Origin: Diploptera punctata
Taxonomy: Eukaryota > Arthropoda > Insecta > Blattodea > Blaberidae
Direction of reading: 5' to 3'
Length of the DNA stretch: 64,000 bases
Assembly: GCA_030220185.1 (NCBI GenBank)
Contig: JASPKZ010009672.1
Coordinates: 1 to 64,000 of the forward strand
Part shown: positions 32,696 through 44,650 of the stretch, in pieces
Numbering within the stretch: the first letter of the stretch is position 1
Layout of the letters: each line of letters opens with the position of its first letter
Program-made: the position numbers and the translations under genes
Notes under the pieces: generated by a model
Seen by the model: only the letters and a program-made list of their open reading frames with translations
Database searches by the model: none
Told to the model about the DNA's origin: nothing

Positions 32696-33047
32696 TCCAT
32701 CCATAGTAATTCTGCCCGAAGGCAGGTCCTTCACTGCAATCATAGCATTTTCATGCTATGCTTGCAGCTTTATTAGGGAATTGTGTAGGTGTGGTAGTTT
32801 CCCGTTGCTTTCCACACCGGTGAAGGATGATGACGATAATGATAATGGTAAGGATGATAATGATAAGGGTGATGGCCATATGATTTCGGGGACCGTTTGG
32901 GCCTTAAAGTTTTCCTGACATTTGTCTTACAGGTGAGGAAAAACCCCGATAAAAACCTCACCCAGAAAAAACTGCCCCGCCCGGGGATCGAACCCGGGCC
33001 CGCTGCGCGACAAGGCAGCACGCTACCTCGAGACCACAGCGGTGGAC
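32696..33047 (-). repeat. SINE-A, full-length copy in Tigger element 2
   Basis: The minus strand starts CCACCGCTGTGGTCTCGAGG, has the B box GGTTCGATCCCCGG, the core and the tail ending ACTATGGATGG. AATACATATAA at 32685-32695 and 33048-33058 is the target duplication. It is the most complete copy in the window, with an expanded GATAATGATAATG segment in the middle. Confidence 0.9.
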
Positions 33048-33148
33048 AATACATATAAAATTTCTATTATTTCGCCGGGGACGATAAGTTTGTTCACATT
33101 GGACAGATTTCCGCATTATTCACGTTCCGGATTAAACAAGTTTTACTG

Positions 33149-33382
33149 TATGTGAACACCTCCAACAGCTTCTTTTGCATAGCCCTATTGACACTAGTTC
33201 TCTGGCCTGATGATGGAGAGTTTTACTGCTTAATTTAGAAAGCACTGGTGGAAAATGAATCAAAATACTTTAGATTCCAAAATACATTTAAAGGTTCAAT
33301 AATCACTTTTACAACTTCAATGAAAAAAACTCTAAATGAAGTTATTTATATAGCCCTAAATATAATTACAGTAATGAGTTAA
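33149..33382. other. Spacer between Tigger-2 and piggyBac-like elements
   Basis: No gene seen. Confidence 0.4.
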
Positions 33383-33929
33383 CCCATTGAAGACACGTTT
33401 AAAGCGCCTGGTACGTTCACTGGAAACCCATTTAAATCACCCCAGCGCTGCACTGGGTTTTAAATCAGACCATGCGTTCTGCGTCCCAGAACTTATGAAT
33501 TTCAGATAGTTTTGTTTACCCCTGTTTTGTCTTGTAGTATTTTGTACTTTTAAGAATTGCCAAGGAATGTGGCTGCTTACAACCCTCTTTTGTGTAATTT
33601 AACCGTTATTTATTGTTAGTTTGAAGGCTGTGAAAGTTGACAAACCTTTCAAAAACCGTCCTTTACTAACATTTCTTGGCCATTAAATTTGAAGTAAACA
33701 TGAATCATATGTTCTAACAGGAACTGTAAAAAATAACAACAATATACAATACAGTATATTATAAAAATAAATTAAATTAAATATATAAAAGCATAGACCT
33801 ATACATTATCAAATCATAAAAAGTTCTTCTCAAATTATCGATAATGTGAAAAAGCAATTTTTCTGTATTGTATTCTAGAATACATTTAGCCTTTGTGGAA
33901 TTTTTCTTCTGTTATCTGCCTTTATTCTT

Positions 33930-34547
33930 CCATTGCTTCTTACTGGTGACAGTGATGTCGGCATTTTGTGTTTGGGTGATGATTAATAATAACATATTTC
34001 CTATCTTTCCACTTCAATGCAGGAAGTCTACGACTTAGATAATGTTACCTCTCCTTTTTTTTTTTTTAATTTGATGTTCACTAAATCCATAGGTATGTTT
34101 CTTTCTGTTAGATTTTACTGTCCCTAATATGTCTCTCGTCTATGAGCTCTAAAAAATAAATTAGGAGAACACAAGTTGTCTAATTGTAATGTGTAACCTT
34201 TGTCTACGAACGGATTTGCTAATTCTAGGACTACACTCTAATTTACAGTAAAATCTGAATTTTCTGGTGCATCTCGTTCAGTGTTTATTTGGATCATATC
34301 CCCAAGAGGTCTCGCACAATTTGTAATATTTTATTCCAAATCGTGCCGTTTTATTCCGATTAGAGATTTTGAACTGGTCGTAAGCCAATATACTTCGTAA
34401 TTTCGTAAGAGATTTTTCAAGTGAAATGTCTTCACTTTGAACATACAAGGACAGAAATGTTGTATCCAAATACTCTACAGCAGGTCTAATTTTGTAAATT
34501 CTGTCATCTCTAATTACGGATTCATTGTCTTTGAAGTGAAGAAACAC
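33930..34547 (-). pseudogene. piggyBac-type transposase pseudogene
   Basis: An 89-codon open part (34278-34547) reads DNESVIRDDRIYKIRPAVEY, SEDISLEKSLTKLRSILAYD and FGIKYYKLCETSWGYDPNK. After breaks it continues with LELANPFVDKGYTLQLDNLC (region of the second catalytic Asp) and, near 34000, WKDRK-like sequence. In the usual DESM-type first acidic motif the Asp is changed (LEKSL). Known family: DDE_Tnp_1_7. Non-functional by stops, frameshifts and lost residues. Confidence 0.8.
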
Positions 34548-34748
34548 TCGAAATTAGGAATAAACTTTTGAAAGGCACAGTTTTGCTGTAAATGGGCATT
34601 TATAAAATTGGTTCTATTGTTCCAGAACCGTTTTATGTTAGGTTTTATATCTTCACTTATAGTGTAAAATAGGCCTTCACTTCATCAGGGTGTTTCTAAA
34701 AAAGTTATATTACCAGCCATGATATTCGAAAAAAAAAACATTGAAACT

Positions 34749-34776
34749 ACATATATATATATATATATATATATTA
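34749..34776. repeat. (TA)n microsatellite
   Basis: Uninterrupted AT dinucleotides inside the piggyBac-like element. Confidence 0.9.
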
Positions 34777-35034
34777 CCGTAATAAGTATCTAAAAAGTAA
34801 ATTATTCTATAAATTATTTCTATAATATACTCTACAATATACTAGTCCTACATATATGCTTTATATAAACCTGCAAAAAAATTTACAGACGGCGAACAGA
34901 AAACTTTAATCACTAAAGAGTGCCATCTTCTTATAGTGGTGGGATTTAACACAACGAGTGTAGGTCGTTGTTGAGCTTTTTGGCCTTTCTACCTGCTCAC
35001 GAGGGAGACTCGTTAAAAGTCTCCAATGGGTTAA

Positions 35035-35589
35035 CATAAAATAAGCACACAAAATAAATCTAAATAGAGAGCTGTGGGGCATTCACTTATTACATAGCAG
35101 AATATGTGATGAAGAATCCCATTGAGATGACGTACGCTTTAGGAAGAGGAGTGGAAGAAAGAGTGAGACTCAAGATTGGGGAAACATGTGATGTAAAATA
35201 GGTGTATCTAGATGATTTCTGGCTACTGCATAAGGACATTTATATGGCTTTACCTCTACAGTGGATAATCTAAATAATGCATCCTCCAACTGTATTTTAA
35301 ACAAATTCTGAAGCTATTGAGATTGTTCTCATGAAAAGATTTTTAAAAAAATTACAGATTTTGACTGATCCTATCTAGTAGACACGAAAATGACCAAGAT
35401 CAAAATTCATATAATATATGCATATATGTTTATGTCTGTGTCCATTAATGCTCTAGTGGCAATAATTTTAAAAAATGCGACACAGTTTCTGTATTCACAG
35501 CTAAAAATTTATTTATTCACGGATGCAGTTGGTATATTAGACGGATTAGCTATACGTTTATTAACACATCGGCAATTTTTTTACTGCAG
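35035..35589. other. No gene identified
   Basis: The plus strand near 35105-35190 reads MKNPIEMTYALGRGVEERVR before a stop, which looks coding in composition, but the family was not recognised and no other part was found. Confidence 0.35.
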
Positions 35590-36290
35590 GCATGTGCCAA
35601 GGTAGTTTTTACAAACAGTGATTCAAACCAAATCGACAAATAAATATCAAAGTAAAACAAAACCTTATTGTCACTAAGCTTAAAGTTTGTTGTTACAAGC
35701 TCCCACCGTATTTCACATGCCTCTATGTCCTTTCATAAATGCCACCCTCGCCACAATCGTGTGTTTTATTGTTTCAACTTGTCATTCGTTGCAATAATTT
35801 TCATTGAATAACATGTGTCTCTTCTGCTTTGTTCCCAATTTATAATGTCAAGCAAAAGGAAAGAAAAATTAGTTCGAAAACGGAAAAATGTAACATTGTC
35901 GCTTAAAGTAAAAGTAGAAATACTTGACCATTTACGCATTGGTGAGTCGTTTGAATCCAAATCACCGCTGTTTCAATGTTAATGAATCAATTGTACGATT
36001 CATCAAGAAATCCGAAGACAAAATAAGAAATTCTATCAGCAAAAATTGTTTGTTGACCCAGCAATTAAAAAAATGGATGCTGCGTTATCATTATGGATTG
36101 AAGAATGCAACCAGAAAAGAGTGGCCCTAAATGGTCCTTTGATCTGCGAGAAGGTAAAGCATATTTTAAAGAACCTGGCGAAGAACGTACAGTGGAGGAT
36201 TTCAAGTAACAGAAAGTTTGTTCAAGAAATTCAAGATGCAATTCAGTCATTGCATAGCATTAAAATTGATTTTATTTTGATAATTTGTAT
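35590..36290 (+). pseudogene. Tigger-type element fragment, N-terminal transposase
   Basis: From an ATG at 35849 the plus strand reads MSSKRKEKLVRKRKNVTLSL and KVKVEILDHLRIGESFESK, then after a frameshift MDAALSLWIEECNQKRVALN and GPLICEKVKHI: the two DNA-binding helices typical of CENP-B/Tigger transposases. The upstream 250 bases match the reverse strand of Tigger element 2 (32280-32560). The catalytic part is absent. Confidence 0.75.
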
Positions 36291-36544
36291 TTTTTTAGGA
36301 ACTTTGGAACGTACCCATACAAATTACCATTCCATACTCATGGTTTCTGTATTCGCGGCATATTTACGGAACATATCCCCCATGAATAAGGAGCTTCTAT
36401 CATATTTCCTAAAGTTTTTAATTACCTACTTCAGTCTGATATTAATCTGTTCCATACTGTTTTGTCTATTTTATTTTCCCTTGTATTATTTATTAAGTTT
36501 TTATGTGGTGGATGGTGCAGAAGTCTGACAAATTCCTACCAGGG

Positions 36545-36925
36545 AAATGAAAAGAATTTTAAGTACAGAAATGGATGTTTTAAGAAGATCAGCTGGAAAA
36601 TCTAGAATGGATAGAATACGAAATAAAGAAATAAGGGAAATTATGGGTGTACAAGAGGAGCCGGAAATCACAGACATCATAGAAAAGAAAAGATTGCCAG
36701 TGGTATGGTCATGTCAAACGAATGCCAGAGCAAAGATTGCCAAAAATTGTTATGGAATGGATCCCAATGGAAAGGAGGAAGAGAGGAAGACTGAAGAAAA
36801 CTTGGATAGAAGGGGTACAAGCAGCTATGAATATCAGAGGAATGGAGGAAGATCAATGGATGGATAGAGAGGAATGGCATTTGGTTTCCGGAAGACGGCG
36901 GCAGCTGCCATGATACCGGATGATG
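36545..36925 (+). pseudogene. RTE-like LINE 3' end
   Basis: In shifting frames: STEMDVLRRSAGKSRMDRIR, NKEIREIMGV, DIIEKKRL, MPEQRLPKIVMEWIPMERRK and RGRLKKTWIEGVQAAM, ending GRRRQLP and a stop. One frameshift near 36700. Ends at GATGATGATGATG. Confidence 0.8.
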
Positions 36926-37074
36926 ATGATGATGTGGTGAAATTTATTTTGTCTTGAAACTGCTCCTAGATTTATATATTTTATCTTTCTTTTCCCTTTA
37001 ACTAAAACTTTGCAATGTATACGTTTGACATGTATTATTTCTATCACTTGATAGTCTTTTGTGATATCATGTGA

Positions 37075-39480
37075 AAATGATCTTAAGAGATTTTAATGCA
37101 AAAGTGAGGTGGGGGGGGGATTTATTCAAACCAACAATAGGCAAATTCAGTCTTCATGAACATAATAACGACAATGGGGTTAGATTAGTGACCTTTACCA
37201 CATCAAGGAATCTCATTGTTAAGAGCACAACATTCCAGCATAAGGAGTCTCCAAATGGCGAAACGCTGGTACAGTAGCATCATCGATATTAGATCTGTTA
37301 GAGGGACAGACTGCAATTCAGATCTGGTCAGGGTTAAAATCAGGTAACGGTTATCGCATATGAGAGGAACAAATGCTAAAGAAAATTCTGAAAAATTTGA
37401 ATTAAAAAACTTGAAAAATTATGAAATGCGGCAAGATTACCAAATCAAAATTGCTAACAGATTTGAAATACTGGAATCTTCAGATGACAATGTGACAAAT
37501 GAAGAAGAAACTGATATAAATAAAGAATTGGAGGCAATAAGAGATACTATTAAATGGTCAGCATCAGAAAGCATTGGTTATTTAGAAAAGAGGCAAAACA
37601 AGAAATGGTTTGATGAGGAATGTGCTGACATTGTAAAGAAAAGAAAGCTAGCAAAAATGAAATGGTTATATGAGCCAAATGAGGTAAATTTAGAACAATT
37701 GGGTAGACAGGAAACCACCACGTTACTAAAGAGCCAAAATAGGGAATATCTGAGAGGGAAGATTTATGATCTTGAAATAAATGCAAAAAATAGGAACATT
37801 AGAGAATTATATCAGGGAATTAGGATAGAGAAAGAAAGGGTTTCAGGCTAGAACAAATATAATTAGGAATGAAAATGAGGATATGATTACAAATTCCAGG
37901 AGTATATTAAATAGATGGAAAAGTTACTTTAATCAGCTATTAAATGTACATGCAGAACACAATATTGAAGAGGGTAATTTACAGACAGCAGAAATGCTAA
38001 TCACAGAACCAAGTGCATTAGAGGTTGAAATGGTGATAGAAAAATTGAAGATGTATAAAGCACCAAGTTCAGATGAGATCCCAGCAGAACTGATAAAATC
38101 AGGGGAGAAAATTGATGGACAAGATATGCCAGTTATTTAAAATGATTTGGGAAACAGAAGCTCTTTCAGATGAATGGAAAGAATCAATTATTGTACCAAT
38201 CTATAAAAAAGGGGAAACAAATTATTATAACTACAGGGGCATCTCATTACTTTCAACTTCGTACAAAATTGTAACAAATATTTTAGTAAGCAGACTTACT
38301 CCCTATATTGATGACATTCTAGGTCATCTGTGTGGATTTAGAAGAAACAGGTTTGCAACAGATCAGATTTTTAGTATAAGACAGATTTTAGAAAATAAAT
38401 GGGAATATAATGGTACTTGTACATTGACTATATGTAGACTTAAAAAAAGGAGAAGCTATATAGTATCCCGCTAAAGTTCGGAATTCCTAAAAAGTTAGAC
38501 TTATATGAATGTGTCTAAATAGCACAAAGAGTTGGGTGTGTGTAGGCAAACAGTTTTTGAATATTTTTGTAATTCACAATGGATTGAAGCAAGGAGATGC
38601 ACTATCTCCTCTACTATTCAATTCTGTACTAGAGCATGCCATTAAATCTACAGAGGATAAAGAAGGCCTTACAACTCAATGGTATTAATAAGCTGTTAGT
38701 TTATGCTGATGATGTACTATTGGGCGATAGCAAGGAGATACTAAAAGCCAATATGCAAACATCATTGGGTAATACTAAAAAATTGGGACTGGAAGTAGAT
38801 ATCAATAGAACTAAATATATGGTTCACACACACAAATAATATTATATAATGGAAATGGACAGCTAATGACAAATGAGGGAAATTTTGAGGAAGTGGCTGA
38901 ATTCAAATATCTAGGAACAATAATCACAAATAGGAATGAGATGCACAAGGAAATTAAACATAGACTCAATTCTGGAAATGTGTGCTATTATGCATTACAG
39001 AGACTCTTGATATCCCGGCTCCTTTCAAAAAATGTTAAACTGAAAATATATAAAACTATTATTCTACCAGTTATATTATACGGATGCGAAACATGGACTC
39101 TTACTTTGAGCGAGGAAAGGATATAACGAGTATCTGAGAAGAAAGTTCTTAGGAAAATTTTTATACCAAAGAGAGATGAACATAACAGTGAACTAGATGG
39201 TCTTTATTGGAAGACAGGTATAATAAGAACTGTTAAGTCTCTCAGACTGCGATGGGCAGGACATGTGGTACGATTGAGGAATGAAAGAGTGCATGGAAGC
39301 TTCTTGTAGGAAACCCAGAGAAAAAATGTCCTGTTGATAGACCAAGAATAAGGTGGGAGAATAACATTAACCATGATTTGAGGGCAGTAGATTATACAGG
39401 GAATGATTGGAAAACATTAGCTCAGGATAGGGATGTATGGAGAGCTTATGTCTGTGTGACCATGAACCTAAGGGTTCGAT
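37075..39480 (+). pseudogene. RTE-like LINE, endonuclease to reverse transcriptase, broken
   Basis: The longest LINE relic here. In order: DFNAKVRWGG and LHEHNNDNGVRLVTF (end of the APE-type endonuclease, near 37090-37190); linker with QNKKWFDEECADIVKKRKLA; RT motifs VEMVIEKLKMYKAPSSDEIP, WKESIIVPIYKKGETNYYN, YRGISLLSTSYKI and the catalytic LLVYADDVLL near 38695; then EFKYLGTIITNRNE and LPVILYGCETWTLT; and a 3' end reading RPRIRWENNI and WRAYVCVTMNLRVR. Frameshifts at about 37340, 37850, 38110, 38470 and 38840, among others. Upstream endonuclease residues are missing. No longer mobile. Confidence 0.9.
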
Positions 39481-39911
39481 AGTGCCAGTGAATTAGTTAT
39501 TATTTCTATAACTGACTTGTACCCGAGCACGAGCACTTTTTCATTCAGGTGTCAATACTGTGTAAAACATTTATTTGTGAATAAAAGTTATTCTTATTCT
39601 TAAAATTTCTTTAACCAGCAAAATTGAAACCATTAAGTGTAGCAGTTTACCTGAAATGAAAATTTAAAAATTGCTCTAGTGATTATATTTTTTTATGTTT
39701 TACAACAAAACTCAGTATATATTATTACTGCCTCACTATGATGCTTAACAGTTTATATAAAAGTGGGTGCCGCGTGGCAATGCTTGGCATGCGGTGTTGT
39801 CACGTTTCTCATAGCTCTATAGGCGTTTATTACACAAAGACAGAAGACATTGATTATTTATGTTATTATTTAATTTTTATGTTATTATTTAATTTTTATG
39901 TTATTATCTAA
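39481..39911. other. LINE tail and AT-rich spacer
   Basis: No gene. A short direct repeat of TTATGTTATTATTTAATTT occurs at 39858-39905. Confidence 0.4.
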
Positions 39912-40262
39912 TAAAACTCCTGGCGCGACAGGCCTAGAAGGCCCTTAGCCTACCAGCCGGCTGCTGGCCCTTCACATCCACATGTGTCAATCACAGAGGT
40001 AGATGATCATCAGCCAGTGTAGGGGTGACATGTGGTCAGCATATCGAGTCCCCCCCCCCCAGCCGTTAAAGCTGGTTTCCTCAACCTGGAGCCACTACTT
40101 ATTGTAGCTACCCAAATGCCTCACGATGCTGGGGTGGCACCGGTCCCATACTGGCCAAAATACCATGAGAAAATTTCTTCCCCCATGGAGACTCGAACCA
40201 GCGCAAGTCCCGTAGCTCTGCGCCAAGGCTTCCTACCTTAACCACTCGGCTACGGCGCGGGA
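39912..40262 (-). repeat. SINE-D with Ser/Leu-type tRNA-like head
   Basis: The minus strand starts CGCGCCGTAGCCGAGTGGTT, has GGTTCGAGTCTCC as B box and an extended stretch between, like a long-variable-arm tRNA. The body runs to CATCTACCTCTGTGATTGAC and GGCCTTCTAGGCCTGTCGCG. A 3' part of the same family lies at 57083-57185. Confidence 0.8.
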
Positions 40263-40397
40263 CTATGTTATTATCTGGCATTGTTTAAGTTTTAAAATTA
40301 AAATTAAATACGTATTCATTTATTAAATAATTTAATTCCAACATTATATAGCTTGTAGTCTACATAAATTTAATATCCACACAAAATTATGCCAAAA

Positions 40398-40398
40398 A

Positions 40399-40446
<48 letters not shown>

Positions 40447-40473
40447 TGTTATTATTATTATTATAATATTTAT
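40398..40473. repeat. (ATT)n microsatellite
   Basis: Near-perfect ATT triplets with one ACTG interruption. Confidence 0.95.
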
Positions 40474-41003
40474 TAGTATTATTATTAACTGTTCGGTCTG
40501 AAATATTTTCCCATGGCCGCCACATGTTGAAATCACTTATATATTAAACTAATATATGTAGATATTGTATTATTATTCGAGCTACATATCGCAATAAATC
40601 ACTGATAAACCATTAATTACGGTATACAATTTTATAACTGGATCGAATGTTCCACATCGTTCCGAGTTTTAATTGAAACTGAGGAAAAAATATCAATGTG
40701 GCAACATCGTCGTAGTAGCGGCAGTCGAGATCTTTGTATTTTAATAGCATATAACAGCTGCGGGGAAACAAAGCGAGCCGCTTGTTAAGCATCATGGTGA
40801 GGTGATAATACTATAATAAAACGAGGAAGATATTCCCCAAAAATAGGGAAATCCAACCATTAGAAGTGGAGGTTACATGAAACCCAAAATTAAAAAATAG
40901 CTCTAGCAACTGGCATGTTTGTTTCTTCCAATATATATTAAAATTTAAATAGCCCTTAAATTGGCCATGTATCCTGTAAGACACATTCATTTAATTTATA
41001 TAA
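40474..41003. other. No gene seen
   Basis: AT-rich. Short dispersed motif near 40870-40910 shared with 86-130. Confidence 0.35.
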
Positions 41004-41284
41004 TATTTTAAATAAAATATTACAAAAATTAATTAGTAAAAATTATTTAAATTTGTGTAAAAAAATACAAGATTCGAAAGGCAATAACTTATGATTATGA
41101 TAGTTTGTTTTCTCTACAGTCTGACACATTTAAATAACTTGGCATAAGAAATTGAGTTTCTCCATTCCTGATATTGAGGAACATTTGGTACAACCTGGAT
41201 CAATGGATTAATCTTGAAACTGACAAAATTTAACCTTATCAAAATTGATTCCTTTTTTTTCTTCTAAAAGTAAATTTTATGAAT

Positions 41285-41610
41285 AATTGTAGGCTTTCAC
41301 GGCCAGTGTCTTGATACCTGTTTGGCTCGTATTCTGGGCTTAATGGCCATGGTCCAGTATTCTTGAAACTCAACGTTTCGTCCACTGCTGCAGTGGACTT
41401 TATCAAGAGATAGTGCATGAGTCTGCAGCTGACTCTTGAGGAGTTCACAGAGAGAATACAGTATCTCCTGATAAGGTCAGTCTGCAGCCAACTGTAGAGG
41501 AGTTCACATAGAGCATGCAGTATCTCCTGATAAGGTCCACCACAGCAGTGGAAGAAATTTTGAGTTTTAACAATACCGGACCACGGCCATTATGCCTGGA
41601 AGACGAACTA
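41285..41610. repeat. Foldback with an internal direct repeat
   Basis: The outer arms ATGGCCATGGTCCAGTATTC and CGTCCACTGCTGCAGTGGAC pair with GTCCACCACAGCAGTGG and the complement ending GGACCACGGCCAT. Inside, GTCTGCAGC...GAGGAGTTCACA...CAGTATCTCCTGATAAGGTC is present twice (about 41425-41490 and 41490-41540). Confidence 0.8.
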
Positions 41611-41805
41611 AAAGTAAATTTCATTCATAATTAGATATGCGAAATAACATTATGAGGTTCTTAATTTAATGAAATTAAAAAAAAAATGTTAGAGTACAGG
41701 GCTCATGGTCTGACTGCAGGCTCCTAATGTATTGTATTGTAAGCCCATGTTTTCCCTTTACAGAGATTTAGGCGCTCTCCCCCTACAGGGAAAAATTTGA
41801 ACCAT

Positions 41806-42122
41806 ATTAATTTAGTTACACTTGTTTTTGTATAGATGTCATTTTGAGTGGTCCGTGGTCAGCGTTCCACCTCATACTGACATCTAGGAAACCAAGGTAG
41901 TACTAATTCGGTAAATTTTGCTTGGAGGCCTTTTCATTCAGACTTAAGGATTTTTTACAAGCCTGAAAATCTTCAGACTCGGGCCCACAGTTTAAAGTCC
42001 CTCCCGGAGGACTTGCTCCTTAGATTTTTCCATCCTAAAATATCCATTGACCCCGGCCGGGTTTGAACCCGTGACCCTCAGGACCAGAGGCAAGGAGCAT
42101 AACCACTAGTTCACCGCGGCTC
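41806..42122 (-). repeat. SINE-C, second copy
   Basis: The minus strand begins GAGCCGCGGTGAACTAGTGG and has GGGTTTGAACCCGTGACCCT across the anticodon to B-box region. Blocks agree in order with 24863-25140. Confidence 0.8.
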
Positions 42123-42194
42123 CTAATGGCAGGAGTTCAATAGGGTACTGTTCTTTCTCCACTACTCCCTTAACTGTTTGTCTCTGACCTTCCT

Positions 42195-42840
42195 TCCTTT
42201 CCTAAAATTCATCATCATAATCCAGGGATTAAGCCAGTTGGCATGTTCTGGTTTCATGAAAGCTAGAATTGTTAAAATTGTTCATACCATCTTCTGTGTG
42301 GGCGTCCAACATTTCTCCTGCCGTATGGTTTATAATTTACCAATAATTTTGGAAATCTTCCTTCTGGCATTCTATCAATATGTTCTTTCCAGTTTTTCCT
42401 ATATTTAATTATTCGATCTGTAAGTTTGAAAATATTTAGTTCCTTTCTTCATTTCTTTTCTTATCCAGCAGAGTTTATACTGCTATATTTCTTAAAAATT
42501 GCATCTCAGCTGCTTACAATCTTTGTTCTTGTATTTTAGTAATCGTCCAACATTCTGATCCATACATCAATACAGGAAAAGTCATTACTTTATAAAATTT
42601 AATTGTTGTTTCTTTTCTTGTGTTTTTAAGGGTTCTTTTAATAGCGCCACACATTATATTAAATTTATTATTTTTTGTCATTAATATCTTCAATTTTAAC
42701 GTATGATAAATGAAGCCCAGATATTTTAAAACTGTTTACCTGCTCTAAAATCCTAAAATTCATATTTCTTCCTATTCTGACAACACTGTTTCTATTACTA
42801 ATCAATTTTCCATGCATTTCCTCGACTTTCCAACAGGCTT
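42195..42840 (-). pseudogene. RTE-like LINE 3' end
   Basis: The minus strand includes WKEHIDRMPEGRFPKLLVNY, GRRNVGRPHRRW and, further right, remains of the palm/thumb region. Several stops. Confidence 0.8.
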
Positions 42841-43384
42841 TAAACACAAATCCTTTCCTGATTTAACACTTGGAACATTGAAATTAATGTCCAAAAAACC
42901 CAACTCATCCTCTTTAACAGCAACTGTTACTGCTCCACAATCAAGAATAAACTACTTAGGAACATTTTTAGACCAAAGAGATAGACAGCTTTGTCACTGC
43001 ACAGAAGTTACATCTTAGCTCCAGAAATAGATTTAATTAAAAAAAAATACACAAACTGTCAGTTTATACATAATTTTATGCACATTAAAGTCATACATAA
43101 ATTCCTTTACGAATCTAATGGATTTCCAGTTATCTTAGAACATGCAAACCACATAAATCCTTTAAAGATTCAAAGCATTTCTCCTCATTTTCTACCAAAT
43201 CTTATTAAGGAATAACCTCCTCAAAGATACTCCAATTGTAGAAATATATTCTAATTTAAAACAAAAACACAAATCCACTATTTAAACAGAATTTTCCAAA
43301 CATCAAAGGGATAAATAAAATCATTCATGTACCAAATGCATGTCTAGTTATCTGAGAACATGAAAATCATTTAGAGATCCAACA

Positions 43385-43490
43385 TGTAGTGATTTTTTAT
43401 ACCATAGTACCACCACCTATATTTTCAAATTTATCTTCAGGAATTTCTTCCTCGACATTTTAATACAATAAATAAATTCTAATGTAAAAA
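43385..43490 (-). other. Antisense coding-like block, copy B1
   Basis: The minus strand reads EEEIPEDKFENIGGG before a stop, matching EEERPEDKFENM in the block about 350 bases to the right. The flanks (ACAAATCAACTGCTACATAT and related) also recur, so a unit of about 350 bp was tandemly duplicated here. Confidence 0.4.
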
Positions 43491-43580
43491 AAATACAAAT
43501 CAACTGCTACATATAATTTCATGCATAACAAGGAGATACATAAAATCTCTTTGTGAACCAAATGTGCATTTAGTTAAAGA

Positions 43581-43712
43581 AAAGAAAAATTGACAGTCGT
43601 GAAAACAGCTGACGATGGTGACAATGGGTCGCCGATACTGCAGTGCTGTGCTTAAAAAACATAGAAGTATAAGGTAAGAAGAAATCACGATTCATTTAAT
43701 TCTTATGAAAAT
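43581..43712 (+). repeat. Half copy of the foldback at 49845
   Basis: CGTGAAAACAGCTGAC, GATACTGCAGTGCTGTGCTT and GGTAAGAAGAAATCACGATT match in order the loop and right arm of 49845-49998; the left arm is missing. Confidence 0.7.
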
Positions 43713-43836
43713 CCTTTAACAATTCAATGTGTTTTGCTTCAGTTTCTATCACAATATCACTCACCATATTTTCAAATTTATCTTCAGGTCTTTCTTCCTC
43801 AATAGGTATTTTAACTCCAGAAGTAGATACTAATTT
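43696..43836 (-). other. Antisense coding-like block, copy B2
   Basis: The minus strand is open through VKIPIEEERPEDKFENMVSD and IVIETEAKHIELLKDFHKN to a stop. A possible acceptor (pyrimidine run then ATTAG) lies just upstream at about 43842, and AATATG|GTGAGT inside it could be a donor. It begins about 165 bases before sense exon 1 of gene B. Compare 5047-5151. Confidence 0.4.
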
Positions 43837-44000
43837 AAAAAACAAACAAAAATTACACAAACCAACTACGTGTACATAATTTTTTGCATATAAAAGGCAT
43901 ACATAAATACTTTGCCATCCGAAGAAGAGATTGTGTGCTTTGTAAATTACATTACAAATATGTAAGTTTGAAAATGCTAATTTTTACTCTTTCAGAAAGA

Positions 44001-44111
44001 ATGGCAAAGAGAAACAACAACATACCAGTTGATAAGTTACAATTGAAGAGAGGGGAGTTTGAGGAAAATGAGGTCTCAAAGGAAAAATATATCCAAAATC
44101 TAGATATATCA
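44001..44111 (+). CDS. Ankyrin-repeat gene B, exon 1
   Basis: 37 codons starting MAKRNNNIPVDKLQLKRGEF and ending in ISTEEN-free acidic sequence before the donor GTAAGT at 44112. The acceptor TCTTTCAG ends at 43995. It joins exon 2 at 44651 in phase 0 across a 539-bp intron (44112-44650), which contains a SINE-free AT-rich stretch and an AAT run near 44386. The exon is conserved with 5346-5450. Upstream exons were not found. An alternative would be a start at the ATG at 44660 inside exon 2, giving 804 residues. Confidence 0.75.
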
Positions 44112-44650
44112 GTAAGTTTTACTTTTGGACTAACATCTTACTGAATCTGTAATTTCATTATTGCTGTTCACTTAAAAGGGTATATCCCAAATAGATATTC
44201 TTTTTCTTTGAATAAAAATAAAATAATATATGTATAAGCATAGATCATCATGCTGACCATGTCACACCTACAGTCCAGTTCTGGTAACTGAAGCTGTCTT
44301 GTAAAACCAAAGGCGCGTGGCAGGAGGGAACATTGCCGAGTGGGGGAGGAAACTAGTAGCCATAAAAAAAAACATTTTCTTATTATTAATAATAATAATA
44401 ATCACAATAAAATAAATTGTTAATAAAAACAATGCTACCGGTATTCTATAATGAACACTTCAAACTTATTAGACGTCCAAAACTATTCACAAACACAGAA
44501 CTAGTAGATACGAAAATTCAAGTAGCAACAATTATGTTTTCAAAACTGAGGATAGTTGCTGGCAGTACCTGTAACTCGCCCTCCCCCTCTCTTACCACAC
44601 ATATAAAAAAGCAATATTAACTGGAATATATTTTGTATTTTGATTCTCAG

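Larger units (their letters stand above)
31170..33148 (-). mobile_element. Tigger/pogo-like element 2, decayed
   Basis: The left tip CAGTAAAACTTGCTCAAAGC and the right tip, read in reverse, CAGTAAAACTTGTTTAATCC, flanked by TA on both sides (31168-31169, 33149-33150). Transposase remains are on the minus strand. A SINE-A copy is inserted near the right end. Fragments of the same type occur at 7995-8115 and 35590-36290. Confidence 0.8.
33383..35030 (-). mobile_element. piggyBac-like element, degenerate
   Basis: The left tip CCCATTGAAGAC and the right tip, in reverse, CCCATTGGAGAC are bounded exactly by TTAA at 33379-33382 and 35031-35034, the target site of piggyBac. Its minus strand carries recognisable piggyBac transposase. 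Length about 1.65 kb, below the 2.4 kb or more expected of a full element, so it is internally shortened. Confidence 0.85.
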
